Position numbers and translations under genes: made by a program
Part shown: one piece after another, positions 1-10,707 of the stretch
Layout of the letters: each line of letters opens with the position of its first letter
Position numbering within the stretch: the first letter of the stretch is position 1
Notes under the pieces: generated by a model
The model's database searches: none
What the model saw: the letters and a program-made list of their open reading frames with translations, nothing else
What the model was told of the DNA's origin: nothing
Source of the DNA: Synergistaceae bacterium
GTDB taxonomy: Bacteria; Synergistota; Synergistia; Synergistales; Aminobacteriaceae
Assembly: GCA_017448795.1 (NCBI GenBank)
Contig: JAFSKV010000023.1
Span: 54,547 to 118,546, forward strand
Reading direction: 5' to 3'
Length of the DNA stretch: 64,000 nucleotides

Positions 1-1218
1 AAGTTATTGCGCGCGATATTCGGCGAGAAAGCCCGCGAAGTCCGCGACAACTCCCTAAAGCTCCCCAACGGCTCATGGGGGAAAGTAGTTGCCATAAAGC
101 AGATGGACAGGCGCAATTCACCCGAAGCGTTAGGGTCAGGGGTGATACGCTCGGTGAAGGTATACGTCGCGCAGCGCAGGAAAATCACAGTCGGCGACAA
201 GATGGCAGGCCGTCATGGCAACAAGGGTGTCGTCAGCAGAATTCTTCCCGTTGAGGATATGCCGTATCTGCCTGACGGGACTCCTGTTGACGTTGTGCTT
301 AACCCGCTCGGTGTTCCCAGCCGCATGAACTTGGGGCAGGTTTTGGAGACCATAATGGGATTTGTCGCGCTCAACAACGGCTGGCACGTGTCAACGCCTG
401 TATTTGAGGGCGCGAATGAGAACGAGATTTTCGCCGAGATGAGGAAGATTGCCGCCGCGAAATACCCGGATCTGACCGAAGACGGGATGATAACGATACG
501 CGACGGAAGGACTGGCAGGCCGATGGACAAGAAGGTAACAATCGGGTGCATGTACATGTTGAAGCTGAATCACCTTGTTGACGACAAGATTCACGCGCGT
601 TCAACTGGGCCTTACAGCCTCATCACCCAGCAGCCTCTTGGAGGAAAGGCGCAATTCGGAGGCCAGAGGTTCGGCGAGATGGAAGTGTGGGCGCTTGAGG
701 GCTACGGAGCCGCGAACGTATTGCAGGAGATTCTGACAGTGAAATCCGACGACATCAGGGGACGCGACAAGACATATGAGCGCATCGTGAAGGGTCAGAG
801 CCTCGTGAAGCCGGGTGTTCCTGAGAGTTTCAGGGTTCTCGTGAAGGAATTGCAGGGATTGGGGCTTGACGTGGAAGTTGAGTTTGACGACGGCACGCAC
901 GGGGATATACCTATAGAGGATGACGAGAAGTCGATTTTCACCGGTAAGCCGCCTGAGATGTTCTCATCTCCCAGAAAGCCTAGAAAGTCCCGCGCAAAAC
1001 CCCAGCAGTCTGCCGCGCCAGAAGCTGATATTCTGTCAGAAGCTCCCGCGCCTGATACTGAAACTATGCCGGAAATTGCTGATATTTTCGACAGCGACAG
1101 CACAGAGCCTACAGAAGAGGAACTTGCGAACCTGACAGAAGAAGAGATGCTGCTCGGCGATGATGACAGGAAGAAACAAGGCGTACCCGGAATATTTGAC
1201 GACACTGAAGGCATCTGA
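1..1218 (+). CDS. rpoB: RNA polymerase beta subunit, C-terminal part (5' truncated by window)
   Basis: This is the last ~405 residues of RpoB, the beta subunit of RNA polymerase. The frame is open from base 1, so the gene starts outside the window. Recognisable blocks are [16 protein letters not shown] (around residue 66), the [13 protein letters not shown] block, and [20 protein letters not shown], all of the conserved C-terminal catalytic and clamp-connecting region. After the normal family end (near base 890) the protein carries about 100 further residues, low-complexity and rich in Pro, Ser, Ala and acidic residues, which most RpoB proteins lack. rpoC follows 17 bases downstream, the usual rpoBC arrangement. 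Confidence 0.98.
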   Translation, partial: KLLRAIFGEKAREVRDNSLKLPNGSWGKVVAIKQMDRRNSPEALGSGVIRSVKVYVAQRRKITVGDKMAGRHGNKGVVSRILPVEDMPYLPDGTPVDVVLNPLGVPSRMNLGQVLETIMGFVALNNGWHVSTPVFEGANENEIFAEMRKIAAAKYPDLTEDGMITIRDGRTGRPMDKKVTIGCMYMLKLNHLVDDKIHARSTGPYSLITQQPLGGKAQFGGQRFGEMEVWALEGYGAANVLQEILTVKSDDIRGRDKTYERIVKGQSLVKPGVPESFRVLVKELQGLGLDVEVEFDDGTHGDIPIEDDEKSIFTGKPPEMFSSPRKPRKSRAKPQQSAAPEADILSEAPAPDTETMPEIADIFDSDSTEPTEEELANLTEEEMLLGDDDRKKQGVPGIFDDTEGI

Positions 1219-1235
1219 GAGGGGGAAATTCAGAC

Positions 1236-4200
1236 TTGGCAAAGAGAAAAGAGATAACAGGAGTGCGCATCAAGCTGGCCACGCCGGAAAGGATACACGC
1301 TATTTCCAAAGGCGAGGTACTAAAGCCTGAGACGATAAATTACCGCACATTGAGGCCTGAGACTGACGGGCTTTTCTGCGAGCGCATATTCGGCCCGACA
1401 AGAAGCTACGAATGCAAATGCGGGAAATACAAGAGGAGCGGCCCCAAGTTCAAGGGCGTAATCTGCGAACACTGCGGGGTTGAAGTTACAGACAACAGAG
1501 TCCGCCGTGAGAGGATGGGGCATATTGACCTTGCTGTTCCTGTCGTACATATCTGGTATCTGCGCGGGATTCCCAGCCGTCTCAGTCTTCTTCTTGGGAC
1601 GAGCGCAAAGGATCTTGAGCGCGTGATATATTTTGCCCCCCTCAAGAAGCCGGAGAAAGCCTACAAGGTTACAGCGACAAGCAGGCCTGATCTTGTGGCG
1701 GAAGGCGCGGTTATCCCGGCTACTGAGATGAAGATTCACGAGCATTATGACCCGGAATTTCGCTGTGAGAAGGCCTACGTTATCGATGAGATGCTGAGTA
1801 TCCCGCTCAACGTGGGCGACATAATTTCAGCGGCTCAGGTCTCAAAGTACAAGACAGAATACGGCGATGAGAGCCTCCGGGCAGAGCCGGCGTTTGTCCT
1901 CACTGAGGCTTCGGAGGAATTAGGACTTGAGGCGGGCGCAATTGTCCCGGCGTCGAAAGCCCCGGACTCAGCGGAGCGGGCGAAAACAGGCAGCAATGAC
2001 GCGTTCATAGTCACAGGGGCGGTCAAGGTTCATGTTGACGGGCAGGAGCTGTCCAAGGGAAAAATCTTGTCTGAGTCTGAGATGAAGAAGGCTCATGAGC
2101 TTTACCCGGAGCTTTTCCCGGAAGGCAAGGAGAGGACCGAGCTTGAGCAGTGCAGCGTTGTTGTTGATGACCCGTGCCACTTGGTTATATTGCCCGGAAG
2201 TTCTCCGTTTGAACAGGGTGATGTGATATTCGAGCATCAGCAGAAACTGTGCAAGGCCTACGATGACAGGTTTGACGCTGGAATCGGAGCGGACGGAGTA
2301 TTAGCACTCATCAATAGGCTTGATCTTGACTTCCTCGCCGACTCTCTCAGGGAGCAGATAGCGGACACGACAGGCCAGAAGAAGCGCAAGCTCATCAAGC
2401 GTCTTCAGGTTACAGAGGACTTCAGGAAGAGCGACTCTCAGCCCCAGTCCATGATACTCACCGTCCTTCCAGTGATACCGCCGGATTTGAGGCCTCTCGT
2501 TCAGCTCGACGGAGGAAGATTCGCAACGAGCGACCTCAACGACTTATACCGCCGTGTAATCAACCGCAATAACAGGCTCAAGAAACTTCAGCAGCTCAAC
2601 GCCCCCGAAATCATCATCAGGAACGAAAAGAGGATGCTTCAGGAATGTGTTGACGCTCTCATAGACAACGGCAGAGTCGGCAAGGCTGTACTCGGTGCAG
2701 GTAACAGGCCGCTGAAGAGCCTCACGGATTTGCTGCGCGGGAAAAAGGGACGCTTCCGCCAGAATTTGCTGGGCAAGCGCGTCGACTACTCCGGGCGTTC
2801 GGTCATAGTCATCGGCCCACAGCTCAAGATCTATCAGTGCGGACTCCCCAAGCAGATGGCACTTGAACTCTTCAAGCCGTTTGTCATCCGCAGGCTCGTT
2901 GAAGGAGGACTGGCCCCCAACGTCAAGAACGCAAAGAGACGAATCGAGAAAGGCGGCGGCGAAATATGGGAGATTCTGGAGAACATCATTAAGGATCATC
3001 CCGTAATGCTCAACCGCGCGCCTACCCTTCACCGTCTCGGCATTCAGGCGTTCGAGCCCGTCTTAATGGAGGGCAAGGCTATCAGGCTTCATCCTATGGT
3101 CTGCACGGCTTTCAACGCTGACTTTGACGGCGACCAGATGGCAGTACACGTTCCGTTGAGCATTGAGGCGCAGGCTGAGGCACGTCTTCTCATGTTGTCA
3201 GCCAACAACCTCCTTTCACCAGCAAGCGGAAGGCCAGTGGTTACTCCCACGCAGGATATTGTTCTTGGCGTGTATTACCTGACCGACATGCGCGAAGGAC
3301 TCAAGGGCGACGGAAGCCACTTTATGGACATGGATGATGTACTGTCGGCAATCTCGCACGGCACTGTCCACGTAAACGCGAGAATCTGGCTCAAGGAGAA
3401 CCCGGAATTATGGGGGCATCCCAAGGGACGAAGGAAGTACAGCAACGGTGCGGACGCGGTTATCGCTGAGAGTTTCGAGGACGTACAGGGAACTACACAC
3501 GCGGTGTTCTTCGAGACCAGCCCGGGACGAGTTCTCTTCAATACAAAGATTGCACCCCAGCTGAGATTCGTGAATGAGCAGCTCGGCAAAAAGAAAATCG
3601 GCAGGCTTCTTGATGACGCTTACGACAAGGTAGACAGGCCCGGAGTCGTTGAGATGCTTGACGAGATAAAATCTCTCGGCTACCACTGGGCGGCAAGGAG
3701 CGGAATCAGCTTCGGAGTCCAAGCCGTCAGAATCCCGGACGAGAAAGCCGAAATTACCCGCGCAACTCAGGCAGAAGACGACACCGCCAAAGAGAACTAC
3801 GAGATGGGACTCTTGACGTATGACGAGTATCTTGACCAGAAGAGCAAGCTGTGGGCTGAAGCTACGAGGGACATTGCGGACAGCATAGAGGCTCACATGA
3901 CAGAAGATAACCCCGTCCGCATGATGGTCGACTCAGGGGCGCGGGGCTCCAAGGGTCAGCTTGGGCAGATGGCAGGAATACGCGGGCTCATGGCCGACCC
4001 TACAGGAAAGACAATAGACTACCCAATCACGGCGAATTTCCGCGAGGGTATGAACATGCTTGAGTACTTCATATCGACCCACGGCGCGAGGAAAGGGCTT
4101 GCTGACACCGCGCTTAGGACGGCGAAATCAGGCTACCTTACGAGAAGGCTTGTTGACGTTTCTCAGGATCTCATCATCACAGAGCATGACTGCGGGACAA

Positions 4201-6410
4201 CAAAGGGCATCTGCATACGTCCCCTCATAAGCGAAGGCAAGACCATGATAGGAATCGCCGAAAGAATCGCAGGACGCACATCACTCCATGACATAGAAGC
4301 AAACGGTGAGCTTATCGTGAAATCAGGCGACATAATCACAGAAGCCCTCGCGAAAAAAATCGAGGCCGCCGGGATTGATGAGGTATGGGTCAGAAGCCCC
4401 CTTGCCTGCGCGCTGAAGAAGGGAGTCTGCCAGAAGTGCTACGGACATGACCTATCGTCAAGAAAGCTAGTCCCAATAGGCGAGGCTGTAGGAGTTGTTG
4501 CGGCTCAGTCAATCGGTGAACCGGGTACTCAGCTCACTATGAGGACGTTCCACACAGGCGGAGTGCGTTCGGCTGAGGACATAACGCAGGGTCTTCCGAG
4601 AATCGAACAGCTGTTTGAAGTCAGGAGGCCGCGCAAGGTCTGCATACTGGCCGGGATAGAAGGGCGCATCAAGGAAATCATCACTGAGGGGAAGCGCAAG
4701 GTCATAATCGAGGACGATGAAGGAAACACGATAACCCACGCGATCCCTTCAGGTCAGGACATCCGCGAGGGTATAGAAGTCGGCATGGAAGTCGGGAAGC
4801 TGACAGCCCTCACAGAAGGAAGCATTGACCCTCAGCAGCTGCTTGAAGTTGAAGGTATTGACGCTGTGCAGAAGATGCTTGTGGATGAAATACAGTACGT
4901 CTACCATTCACAGGGCGTGAGCATCAACAACAAGCACATAGAAGTGATACTGAGGAAAGTTGCCCCCCTCAACAAAGTACGTGTGATTGAAGAGGGTGAT
5001 ACTTCATTCGTTGCCGGCGACATGATATGGGAAGATGAAGTTGCGAATGTCGAGAAGGAAATTACGGACGACAACGAGAGGCGCGTGAAGGATGCCGCGG
5101 AGAATTTTGCGGGCGATGTTCTTGTTGCGCTTGACAGGCCGGACGAGGAGCTTGACCAGTTCGTGGGCCAGCCCCTCACGGAGGAAGTATTGAGGAAGAT
5201 TCTTACTCCGGGAGTCGCGGTAAAGGCGTTCACCGTCCTTCACGGAAGCTCCGAGATTGACGTTATAATCGGGAAGTCAGCGTTCAGGAAGAGGATGTTC
5301 AACGCGAGGCTTCTCAACGATCTTAATTTCGGCAGGGCGAGGCTGAAGAAGAATATAAACTTGGGCCGGGACGCTCTGAAACTGGTGACGTCAGGAGGCC
5401 CTGTAGTCGTCAGGATAAGGCAGAAGGAGAACCTCGACGCGCTCATAGGCATAAAGTGGCTCGCTGAGGAAGTGGCCATCCCCAAGAAAGACGGCAAGAG
5501 GATGGTTGCGGAAAAAGACACCTTCATCACCCCGGAGCGGGCGCAGGCAATAACACAGAGCGGCTTCCGGGACATCAAGGTATGGAACGCTGTGGAACAT
5601 ATCGATGTTACCGAGGGCATCCGCAAGGCTCTTGAGGCTATGGAGCTTGCAGGGAAAGAAATTTACGAAAACGGCGAGTTTTCCGGGAAGACTGTTGACG
5701 CACAGACCCTCGAAGACCTGGCGACAGGCGCGCTTGAGATGATAGAGGCTGACACGGGGGACGAGGTCATAACGATAACAAGAGGCGACATTATGAGGAA
5801 ACTTCTTGCCGCGAAACTCAGGAACAAAATCTACGTCAGCGGCGTGTTCGGTCAGCAGGAAAAAAGCAGCCCTGACACAGACACAGTATCAGAAGCAGCA
5901 GTCCCGGAAGAAAACGAACCGGAAGAAGCTAGGGTAAACATCACGGGAGGGGTTGAGCTGAAAGCCGAAGCAATAGCCGCAATTGCCGCGATGAATCCGC
6001 TGGAGTTGTGGGTGAGAGCCTCGAACTCAAAGCCTGAAACTGTGCATCTCATACGCGAATACACGTTTGTCCAGAGAATGCGCGAGTTCCCGGAATGCAG
6101 GCCGTTCATTCACGGGATCACTAAGGCGGCTCTTGCTACTGACAGCTTCCTTAGCGCGGCTTCGTTCCAGCAGACGGCTCAGGTTCTCGCGGGGGCGGCC
6201 GTGAAGGGCGAGATGGATCCTTTGAGCGGCCTCAAGGAGAATGTCATCATAGGGCATCTCATCCCGGCAGGAACAGGGGCGGAGGCTTTCAGGAGCATAG
6301 CCTACAGGTCAGACGGAAGGCCGAGGTTCCGCATGTTCTCGCCGAAAGCAGGCACTGAGGCATCAAAACCTGAACCTGTGCTGGAAAGCAAAGACATATT
6401 CACCGAGTAA
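1236..6410 (+). CDS. rpoC: RNA polymerase beta' subunit, unusually long (1724 aa)
   Basis: RpoC forms the active site with RpoB. The TTG start at 1236 is chosen because GAGGGGG lies just upstream and MAKRKE is a normal RpoC N-terminus. Seen: N-terminal zinc site (CKCGKY...CEHCG, about residues 60-78), the catalytic Mg motif NADFDGDQ (about 628-635), the second zinc site (DCGTTKG...CQKCYG, about 983-1068), and the [19 protein letters not shown] bridge/trigger region (about 1090). At 1724 residues it is about 300 longer than the E. coli protein. One insertion lies between the N-terminal zinc finger and the clamp (about 130-320). More extra sequence lies in the C-terminal third, including a proline/glutamate-rich spacer near 1545. 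The conserved end ([19 protein letters not shown]) is present, so it is not a fusion with another gene. Confidence 0.99.
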   Translation: MAKRKEITGVRIKLATPERIHAISKGEVLKPETINYRTLRPETDGLFCERIFGPTRSYECKCGKYKRSGPKFKGVICEHCGVEVTDNRVRRERMGHIDLAVPVVHIWYLRGIPSRLSLLLGTSAKDLERVIYFAPLKKPEKAYKVTATSRPDLVAEGAVIPATEMKIHEHYDPEFRCEKAYVIDEMLSIPLNVGDIISAAQVSKYKTEYGDESLRAEPAFVLTEASEELGLEAGAIVPASKAPDSAERAKTGSNDAFIVTGAVKVHVDGQELSKGKILSESEMKKAHELYPELFPEGKERTELEQCSVVVDDPCHLVILPGSSPFEQGDVIFEHQQKLCKAYDDRFDAGIGADGVLALINRLDLDFLADSLREQIADTTGQKKRKLIKRLQVTEDFRKSDSQPQSMILTVLPVIPPDLRPLVQLDGGRFATSDLNDLYRRVINRNNRLKKLQQLNAPEIIIRNEKRMLQECVDALIDNGRVGKAVLGAGNRPLKSLTDLLRGKKGRFRQNLLGKRVDYSGRSVIVIGPQLKIYQCGLPKQMALELFKPFVIRRLVEGGLAPNVKNAKRRIEKGGGEIWEILENIIKDHPVMLNRAPTLHRLGIQAFEPVLMEGKAIRLHPMVCTAFNADFDGDQMAVHVPLSIEAQAEARLLMLSANNLLSPASGRPVVTPTQDIVLGVYYLTDMREGLKGDGSHFMDMDDVLSAISHGTVHVNARIWLKENPELWGHPKGRRKYSNGADAVIAESFEDVQGTTHAVFFETSPGRVLFNTKIAPQLRFVNEQLGKKKIGRLLDDAYDKVDRPGVVEMLDEIKSLGYHWAARSGISFGVQAVRIPDEKAEITRATQAEDDTAKENYEMGLLTYDEYLDQKSKLWAEATRDIADSIEAHMTEDNPVRMMVDSGARGSKGQLGQMAGIRGLMADPTGKTIDYPITANFREGMNMLEYFISTHGARKGLADTALRTAKSGYLTRRLVDVSQDLIITEHDCGTTKGICIRPLISEGKTMIGIAERIAGRTSLHDIEANGELIVKSGDIITEALAKKIEAAGIDEVWVRSPLACALKKGVCQKCYGHDLSSRKLVPIGEAVGVVAAQSIGEPGTQLTMRTFHTGGVRSAEDITQGLPRIEQLFEVRRPRKVCILAGIEGRIKEIITEGKRKVIIEDDEGNTITHAIPSGQDIREGIEVGMEVGKLTALTEGSIDPQQLLEVEGIDAVQKMLVDEIQYVYHSQGVSINNKHIEVILRKVAPLNKVRVIEEGDTSFVAGDMIWEDEVANVEKEITDDNERRVKDAAENFAGDVLVALDRPDEELDQFVGQPLTEEVLRKILTPGVAVKAFTVLHGSSEIDVIIGKSAFRKRMFNARLLNDLNFGRARLKKNINLGRDALKLVTSGGPVVVRIRQKENLDALIGIKWLAEEVAIPKKDGKRMVAEKDTFITPERAQAITQSGFRDIKVWNAVEHIDVTEGIRKALEAMELAGKEIYENGEFSGKTVDAQTLEDLATGALEMIEADTGDEVITITRGDIMRKLLAAKLRNKIYVSGVFGQQEKSSPDTDTVSEAAVPEENEPEEARVNITGGVELKAEAIAAIAAMNPLELWVRASNSKPETVHLIREYTFVQRMREFPECRPFIHGITKAALATDSFLSAASFQQTAQVLAGAAVKGEMDPLSGLKENVIIGHLIPAGTGAEAFRSIAYRSDGRPRFRMFSPKAGTEASKPEPVLESKDIFTE

Positions 6411-6427
6411 TTCACGCCGGAAAATTT

Positions 6428-6463
6428 ATCCCCCCAGTCTCAAAAGGCCGGGGGGATTTTTTT
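6428..6463 (+). terminator. rho-independent terminator of rpoBC
   Basis: ATCCCCCC and GGGGGGAT form an 8-bp stem around a 14-base loop, followed directly by seven T residues. It lies 18 bases after the rpoC stop and just before the convergent regulator gene. Confidence 0.9.
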
Positions 6464-6468
6464 ATGCC

Positions 6469-7338
6469 CTAGTATCTCAGTCCGTATGAAGGGTAATATA
6501 TACGCTCATCGTTGAGACCCTCTTTCTGCTCCTCAAGGGCGCGCCGTCCCTCGTTTCCCATTTCTTTGGCAAGTATGGATGTCAGGACGTGAACAGCAAA
6601 CATTGAGCCTATGAGGCTGCTTCCGAACAAGGGAGAATTGTCGCTCACGTAGAAGTGCATTGAGGCATGTGCGCAGACTGGAGCGGCAGGGCTGTCTGTT
6701 ATCGCCGCAATCTGAGTCCCGCGCGAGGCAATCTGCGAGGCCGCTTCCGTAACTTCTATCACATAGCTGGGAAGCTCGCATACTATGAGCATGTCAGACT
6801 CTCCGATGCTCCTAGACTGTTCGAGCAGAGACAAAGACCCCCTGCGCATGAGTACGCTTTTGAGTCCCAGCTCGGCAAAACGTGTATATAGCCATTCAGC
6901 AGGCATTGACGAAATTCCCCAGCCCATGCAGTATATAGACGCTGAAGCAAGGGCGGCACGGCAGAAGTTTTTGACATCCTCACTGTTTGCCGAAATGTTC
7001 CTGTAGGTCTCGTCTATATTGGCCTGCTCTATGCGGCATAATTTGAGGGCGGTGTCTGTTCCTGCGTCGGGGAACATGTCAGACGATGAGGGGATAACTT
7101 GGTTGAGCAGCTTTTTCTTGAGCGTGTTCTTGAGGTCAGCATAGCCGTCAAAACCCAGCATTCTCGCCACACGCACAAGCTGGGCGCGTGAGACGGATAG
7201 TTTTTCGGCTGTCTCACTGATTGAGTGAAATGCTATCTCAGGAGAATTGCCAAGAATGTACTCTGCTACTCTTCTTGTTTTGGCCGGGAAATGTTCCAGC
7301 CTTCCCCGTATTTTGTCTTCAAGCCGCTGAATGTCCAT
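6469..7338 (-). CDS. MurR/RpiR-family transcriptional regulator
   Basis: A one-component regulator of about 289 residues. The N-terminal ~80 residues are an RpiR-type helix-turn-helix (helices around ISETAEKLSVSRAQLVRVAR and MLGFDGYADLKNTLKKKL). The C-terminal half is a SIS fold, which in this family senses a phosphosugar. The ATG at 7338 is preferred to one further upstream because MDIQRLEDKIRG matches the usual start of the family and the upstream extension would overlap the neighbouring gene. It begins 14 bases after the OB-fold gene ends and is probably co-transcribed with it. The effector and target genes cannot be told from the sequence. Confidence 0.9.
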   Translation of the reverse strand: MDIQRLEDKIRGRLEHFPAKTRRVAEYILGNSPEIAFHSISETAEKLSVSRAQLVRVARMLGFDGYADLKNTLKKKLLNQVIPSSSDMFPDAGTDTALKLCRIEQANIDETYRNISANSEDVKNFCRAALASASIYCMGWGISSMPAEWLYTRFAELGLKSVLMRRGSLSLLEQSRSIGESDMLIVCELPSYVIEVTEAASQIASRGTQIAAITDSPAAPVCAHASMHFYVSDNSPLFGSSLIGSMFAVHVLTSILAKEMGNEGRRALEEQKEGLNDERIYYPSYGLRY

Positions 7339-7351
7339 AATATCATCTCGC

Positions 7352-7906
7352 TTATTCCAGTTTTCCGCACATGACGTAATTAACCCCGCTTCCCCGTGAT
7401 GACCTGAAAGAGCCTTCAACTTTCACTGGGTCATTGTCATTCTTGCCCGCTAATTTTTCCCGCATGGCCTTGTCATATACTCGTACGACGATGAAGTCGC
7501 GGCCGTTTTCCGGGTCTTCCTGCCTGACGGCAAAGCGCGTGTACTGCCCCATTCCTGTTTGTCCCTCGTTCTTTGCCTTTATGACGTGCAGCTTTCCTGA
7601 GAGGGTTACAGTGTTGACTGTCTGCCCTAATTCCGGGAGGACTTCAGCTTCTGTTACGGTGAGGAAGAGTTCTCCGCTTCCCTTTGAGGAACGCAGTACG
7701 CCCTTGACGAGAAGGGGCGTGTTTTCGCCGAGAGCCTGCAATTTCTCCATGAGTTCATCTGAGAATGCTCGCGCGCTGAGGAAGTCTTTGCGTTCTGTTC
7801 CTGCGAAAATGTTTTCCTGCCTGATAGAGAACGGGAAATAAGGCTGCTTCTTTCTGCTCAGGTGATGGAGAAGGCCTGAGACTGTTACGGTGTTGGTGTA
7901 ATTCAT
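7352..7906 (-). CDS. tandem OB-fold protein, SSB-like
   Basis: A protein of 184 residues made of two similar halves. Each begins NTVT(V/L)SG(L/K)LH, has an (F/R)xxRQE strand, an ARAFSDEL/VRVYDKAM block and a (V)KG/EGSFRSS-GSG turn. This is the pattern of single-stranded-DNA-binding OB folds such as SSB or PriB, here duplicated in one chain. The acidic DDDIPF-like tail of true SSB is missing. The ATG at 7906 follows AGAGGGTG at good spacing. The gene is upstream of, and probably in an operon with, the RpiR-type regulator. DNA binding is inferred from fold resemblance, and no specific role is known to me. Confidence 0.6.
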   Translation of the reverse strand: MNYTNTVTVSGLLHHLSRKKQPYFPFSIRQENIFAGTERKDFLSARAFSDELMEKLQALGENTPLLVKGVLRSSKGSGELFLTVTEAEVLPELGQTVNTVTLSGKLHVIKAKNEGQTGMGQYTRFAVRQEDPENGRDFIVVRVYDKAMREKLAGKNDNDPVKVEGSFRSSRGSGVNYVMCGKLE

Positions 7907-8011
7907 CGGTATCACCCTCTGTGCTGGAATTATGATTGATGAGATTATTCTACAACATGGAGCGGGTGAATGCCTCGTAGTCAGTGCGCAAAGTTTGCGG
8001 GGTCTGTGCTG

Positions 8012-8017
8012 TATAAT
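8012..8017 (+). promoter_or_regulatory. possible -10 box for the O-antigen-ligase-like gene
   Basis: A perfect TATAAT lies 34 bases before the preferred ATG at 8052. No convincing -35 hexamer sits at the right spacing, so this is a weak call. Confidence 0.3.
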
Positions 8018-8051
8018 GGCAGGAAATCTCAGGAAAGAAGGCTGTTGTTTT

Positions 8052-9365
8052 ATGCCCGGAGCGTCATGCGCTTATGTCAAGGCAGACAAGGTGCTTTTTG
8101 CGGGGACGTTTTTCGCGTTCTTGTTCTTTCACTTGTACCTGCCTCTTGTTTCAGGCGGCTCTGTAAGCGGAAGGTATCTTGATATTGCACTGGCTGCTTT
8201 GCTGCTTGCAGTGTCTGTTTTGCTGGCGTTATCGATGAAGACTGCTGAAATCGCCCTCAGCAAGGGGGAGGCTGTCCTATTCTCTGGAATCTCCCTGTAC
8301 TTGCTTTACGGCTGCTTCATATCATTTTCCGGGCTCAATCTTGCCTCGTCTGCGCGCACTATAATTGAGCTGATCACATATTGCACATTCCTGGTTATTG
8401 TCTTCCTAGCCTCAAGAATAATAATCGCCCTTGACCTGAAATTCACGATGGTGAAGGTCTTGTGCCTTGCTTTGGGAATCTCCCTCATGACGGCGTATAT
8501 CATGCACTTCGACAACTTCGCTTTTCTGGGCAGTATCGCCAATTTATTCCGGGCGGCAGGAAGATACAGGTTCGCTTTCGGATTCCCTCACGTCAATTCA
8601 GCAGGAAAGTTCGCGCTGTATTTCCTGGCCTACTCGTTCATGTACCGGGCTCTTGCCGAAGAGAGGAACACACCGGGTACATGGTTCAGCAGAATTTTCC
8701 TTGTCCCTGTTTCCGCTGTGGCTGTCATAATCCTTCTGTCTACGGGTTCACGCGCCTCAATCACGAGCCTTATACTGTTCATTCTGGCCTATTTATCGCT
8801 TACCTGTTACTCAAAACTTGGGGTCATACCAAGAATTATTACCGTCATAACAGCAATAGCACTGGCAGTATTCATAGCGGGCCTCATAGACTGGCAGTAT
8901 ATTTTTGTTGAAAGCAACAGGGAATCGAACTATGTGGCTCTTTTTGTGGTTGACGCAAAAAACGCTTGGCTCACAGGCCTGAGCTTCTCCAATTCAACAG
9001 ACCTGTCAAGCATCGGCAATATTATATGGCTGGACAGCTTCTATCTGTACATATTCCTTCAGTCCGGGCTTATAGGCTTTGTGATATTCTTCAGCGCGAT
9101 ATTCCGTTTTGCCGCGGCGTATTTCAGGAAATCAGCGCAAATGACGAAGTTCCAGCGTCTCACAGGAGCATTGCTTGCCGTGTAACTGTATTACGGCCTG
9201 TTCGAGAATTACATGTTCGGACACGGAGCGTGGGAGATTGCCTCATGGTCATTGTTCATCGCCGAAATGAGCAGCATAAATCCCACAGAAAGGGGAAGCT
9301 CCCCGGCAAAACACCGGGAGAGTCGCGCAAAACCCCGTGAAATACAGCCCTCGCATGTTGCATAA
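8052..9365 (+). pseudogene. O-antigen ligase/polymerase-like membrane protein, interrupted by in-frame TAA
   Basis: A multi-pass inner-membrane protein with about ten hydrophobic segments and the LLSTGSRASI loop typical of the O-antigen ligase (Wzy_C) family, which transfers or polymerises glycans on a lipid carrier on the outer face of the inner membrane. The reading frame stops at TAA 9183-9185, inside what looks like a membrane segment. The same frame then continues for 59 sensible codons (LYYGLFENYMFGHGAWEIAS) to a natural stop at 9363. Full-length protein would be about 437 residues. Either this is a nonsense mutation that removes the last helix, which would change surface glycans, or a sequence error. 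The ATG at 8052 is preferred (AGGAAAGAAGG upstream), but 8018 is possible. Confidence 0.7.
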
Positions 9366-9385
9366 TTCGTAAAAGCTGATACAAT
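9358..9385 (+). promoter_or_regulatory. sigma-70-type promoter of the HU gene
   Basis: TTGCAT (9358-9363), a 16-bp spacer and TACAAT (9380-9385) lie 32 bases before the HU start codon. The -35 box overlaps the last codons of the preceding reading frame. Confidence 0.65.
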
Positions 9386-9416
9386 GCAGAAAAGTTTTCA
9401 TCAGGAGGTGTAAATC

Positions 9417-9713
9417 ATGACAAAAGCAGAACTTATTGACGCAATCACTGCCAAGCTCTCCCCTATGCGCAAGAAAGATGTCGCCCCCGTAGTTGATGAG
9501 GTTTTCGCCGAGATTCAAGGCGCGCTCGCAAAAGGCGACAAATGTACGTTCGTGGGCTTCGGAGTGTTTGAAGTCAGAGAGAGGGCGGAGAGGGAAGGAC
9601 GCAACCCCCAGGATCCCACAAAGAAAGTCATCATCCCCGCCAAAAAAGTTCCGGTGTTCCGTCCGGGAAAAGACCTCAAAGACAGCGTTCTTGACGCGCC
9701 CATCAGCAAGTAA
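9417..9713 (+). CDS. hup: HU-family DNA-binding protein
   Basis: A 98-residue nucleoid protein of the HU/IHF family, which binds and bends DNA as a dimer. Seen: N-terminal helices (MTKAELIDAI...), the GFGVFEVRERA strand and a DNA-binding arm with GRNPQDPTKKVIIPAKKVPVFRPGK, close to the classic GRNPQTGEEI...PAFKAGK. It has the normal length for HU. A strong AGGAGGTG ribosome site sits ten bases before ATG, and the gene has its own promoter and terminator, so it is monocistronic and probably highly expressed. Confidence 0.97.
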   Translation: MTKAELIDAITAKLSPMRKKDVAPVVDEVFAEIQGALAKGDKCTFVGFGVFEVRERAEREGRNPQDPTKKVIIPAKKVPVFRPGKDLKDSVLDAPISK

Positions 9714-9740
9714 AGCAGCAAAAGGCATCATGACTTGAAG

Positions 9741-9777
9741 GCGGTTCCCCCAGTAAAATGTGAGAGCCGCTTTTTTT
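9741..9777 (+). terminator. rho-independent terminator after HU
   Basis: GCGGTTC pairs with GAGCCGC (one G-T pair), followed by seven T residues. It lies 28 bases after the HU stop codon. Confidence 0.88.
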
Positions 9778-9801
9778 GTGCAGGAAAGGACTAAATATCT
9801 C

Positions 9802-10686
9802 ATGCTTTCATTCAGAAAATTAACGTGGCAGGACAAAGACATTTACACACAGCACTACCAGGCTTCACCCGTGAAATACGCGGAGTATTCATTCTTCGGG
9901 CTGTGGGCTTGGGATCACGCCTACCCAGTAGAGTTCGCCGAGTCATCAGGGAGACTCTTATGGATGAGATCAGCCGGACCGCTGTCGGGAATCTTCGGGC
10001 CCTGCGGAAATTGGGACGCTGTTACTGACTGGGGCGCGGAATTATCGGACTTCAAGCCCGGAGATGTGATATATGATGTCCCGGCTAGAGTCCGCGAAAT
10101 TCTGGCAGGTCATGAAGGACTCAGGTTCACCGACGACAGAGACCAGCACGAATATGTGTACGCGGTGAAAGACCTGATTTCGCTCAAGGGCAAAGCATAC
10201 TCCCACAAACGCAACAGGGTACGCGCATTCCTTGACGGCTACGAGTGGGACTATTACCCCGTAACACCCGGAGATTTCGCAGAGATTATGGACTTCCAGG
10301 AACGCTGGCGCGCTCACAGGATGCAGACAATGACGGATGACGAGGCGGAGTCCCTTGCTGACGAGGACACGGCGATTCAGAACGCTTTAGACCGCTGGGA
10401 GGATTTCGGGCTGATGGGCGGGATGCTCAAGGTTGACGGGAGGATTGTCGCCTACACTATCGCGGAGGAGCTTGACGGTGAGAATCTTGATGTCAGGTTC
10501 GAGAAGGCCATACCCGAATACGCCGGGAGCTATCAGGCCATCAACTATATGTTCCTGAGAGAGCAGGGCAGCGGCTACACTTGGGCTAACCGTGAGGAAG
10601 ATATGGGGGAACCAGGACTCAGAGAGGCGAAAATGTCATACAATCCTGCTTTCATGCTGGAGAAATTCCAGATGGAAATCTTGTAG
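9802..10686 (+). CDS. DUF2156 / lysylphosphatidylglycerol-synthase-C-like protein
   Basis: A soluble protein of about 294 residues that I read as the DUF2156 family, which has a duplicated GNAT-like fold related to the aminoacyl-transferase domain of lysylphosphatidylglycerol synthase. Supporting parts are the WAWDH-type segment near the N-terminus, KGKAYSHKRNRVRAFLD (about residues 130-146), GGMLKVDGRIVAYTIAEEL, the FEKAIPEYAGSYQAINYMF block and NREEDMGEPGLREAKMSYNP near the end. The 9802 ATG has AGGAAAGGA upstream. No membrane domain is fused, so it is not a full lysylphosphatidylglycerol synthase. The substrate is unknown. Confidence 0.8.
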   Translation: MLSFRKLTWQDKDIYTQHYQASPVKYAEYSFFGLWAWDHAYPVEFAESSGRLLWMRSAGPLSGIFGPCGNWDAVTDWGAELSDFKPGDVIYDVPARVREILAGHEGLRFTDDRDQHEYVYAVKDLISLKGKAYSHKRNRVRAFLDGYEWDYYPVTPGDFAEIMDFQERWRAHRMQTMTDDEAESLADEDTAIQNALDRWEDFGLMGGMLKVDGRIVAYTIAEELDGENLDVRFEKAIPEYAGSYQAINYMFLREQGSGYTWANREEDMGEPGLREAKMSYNPAFMLEKFQMEIL

Positions 10687-10707
10687 AAGGCAGGCACAAT
10701 CCCAATC

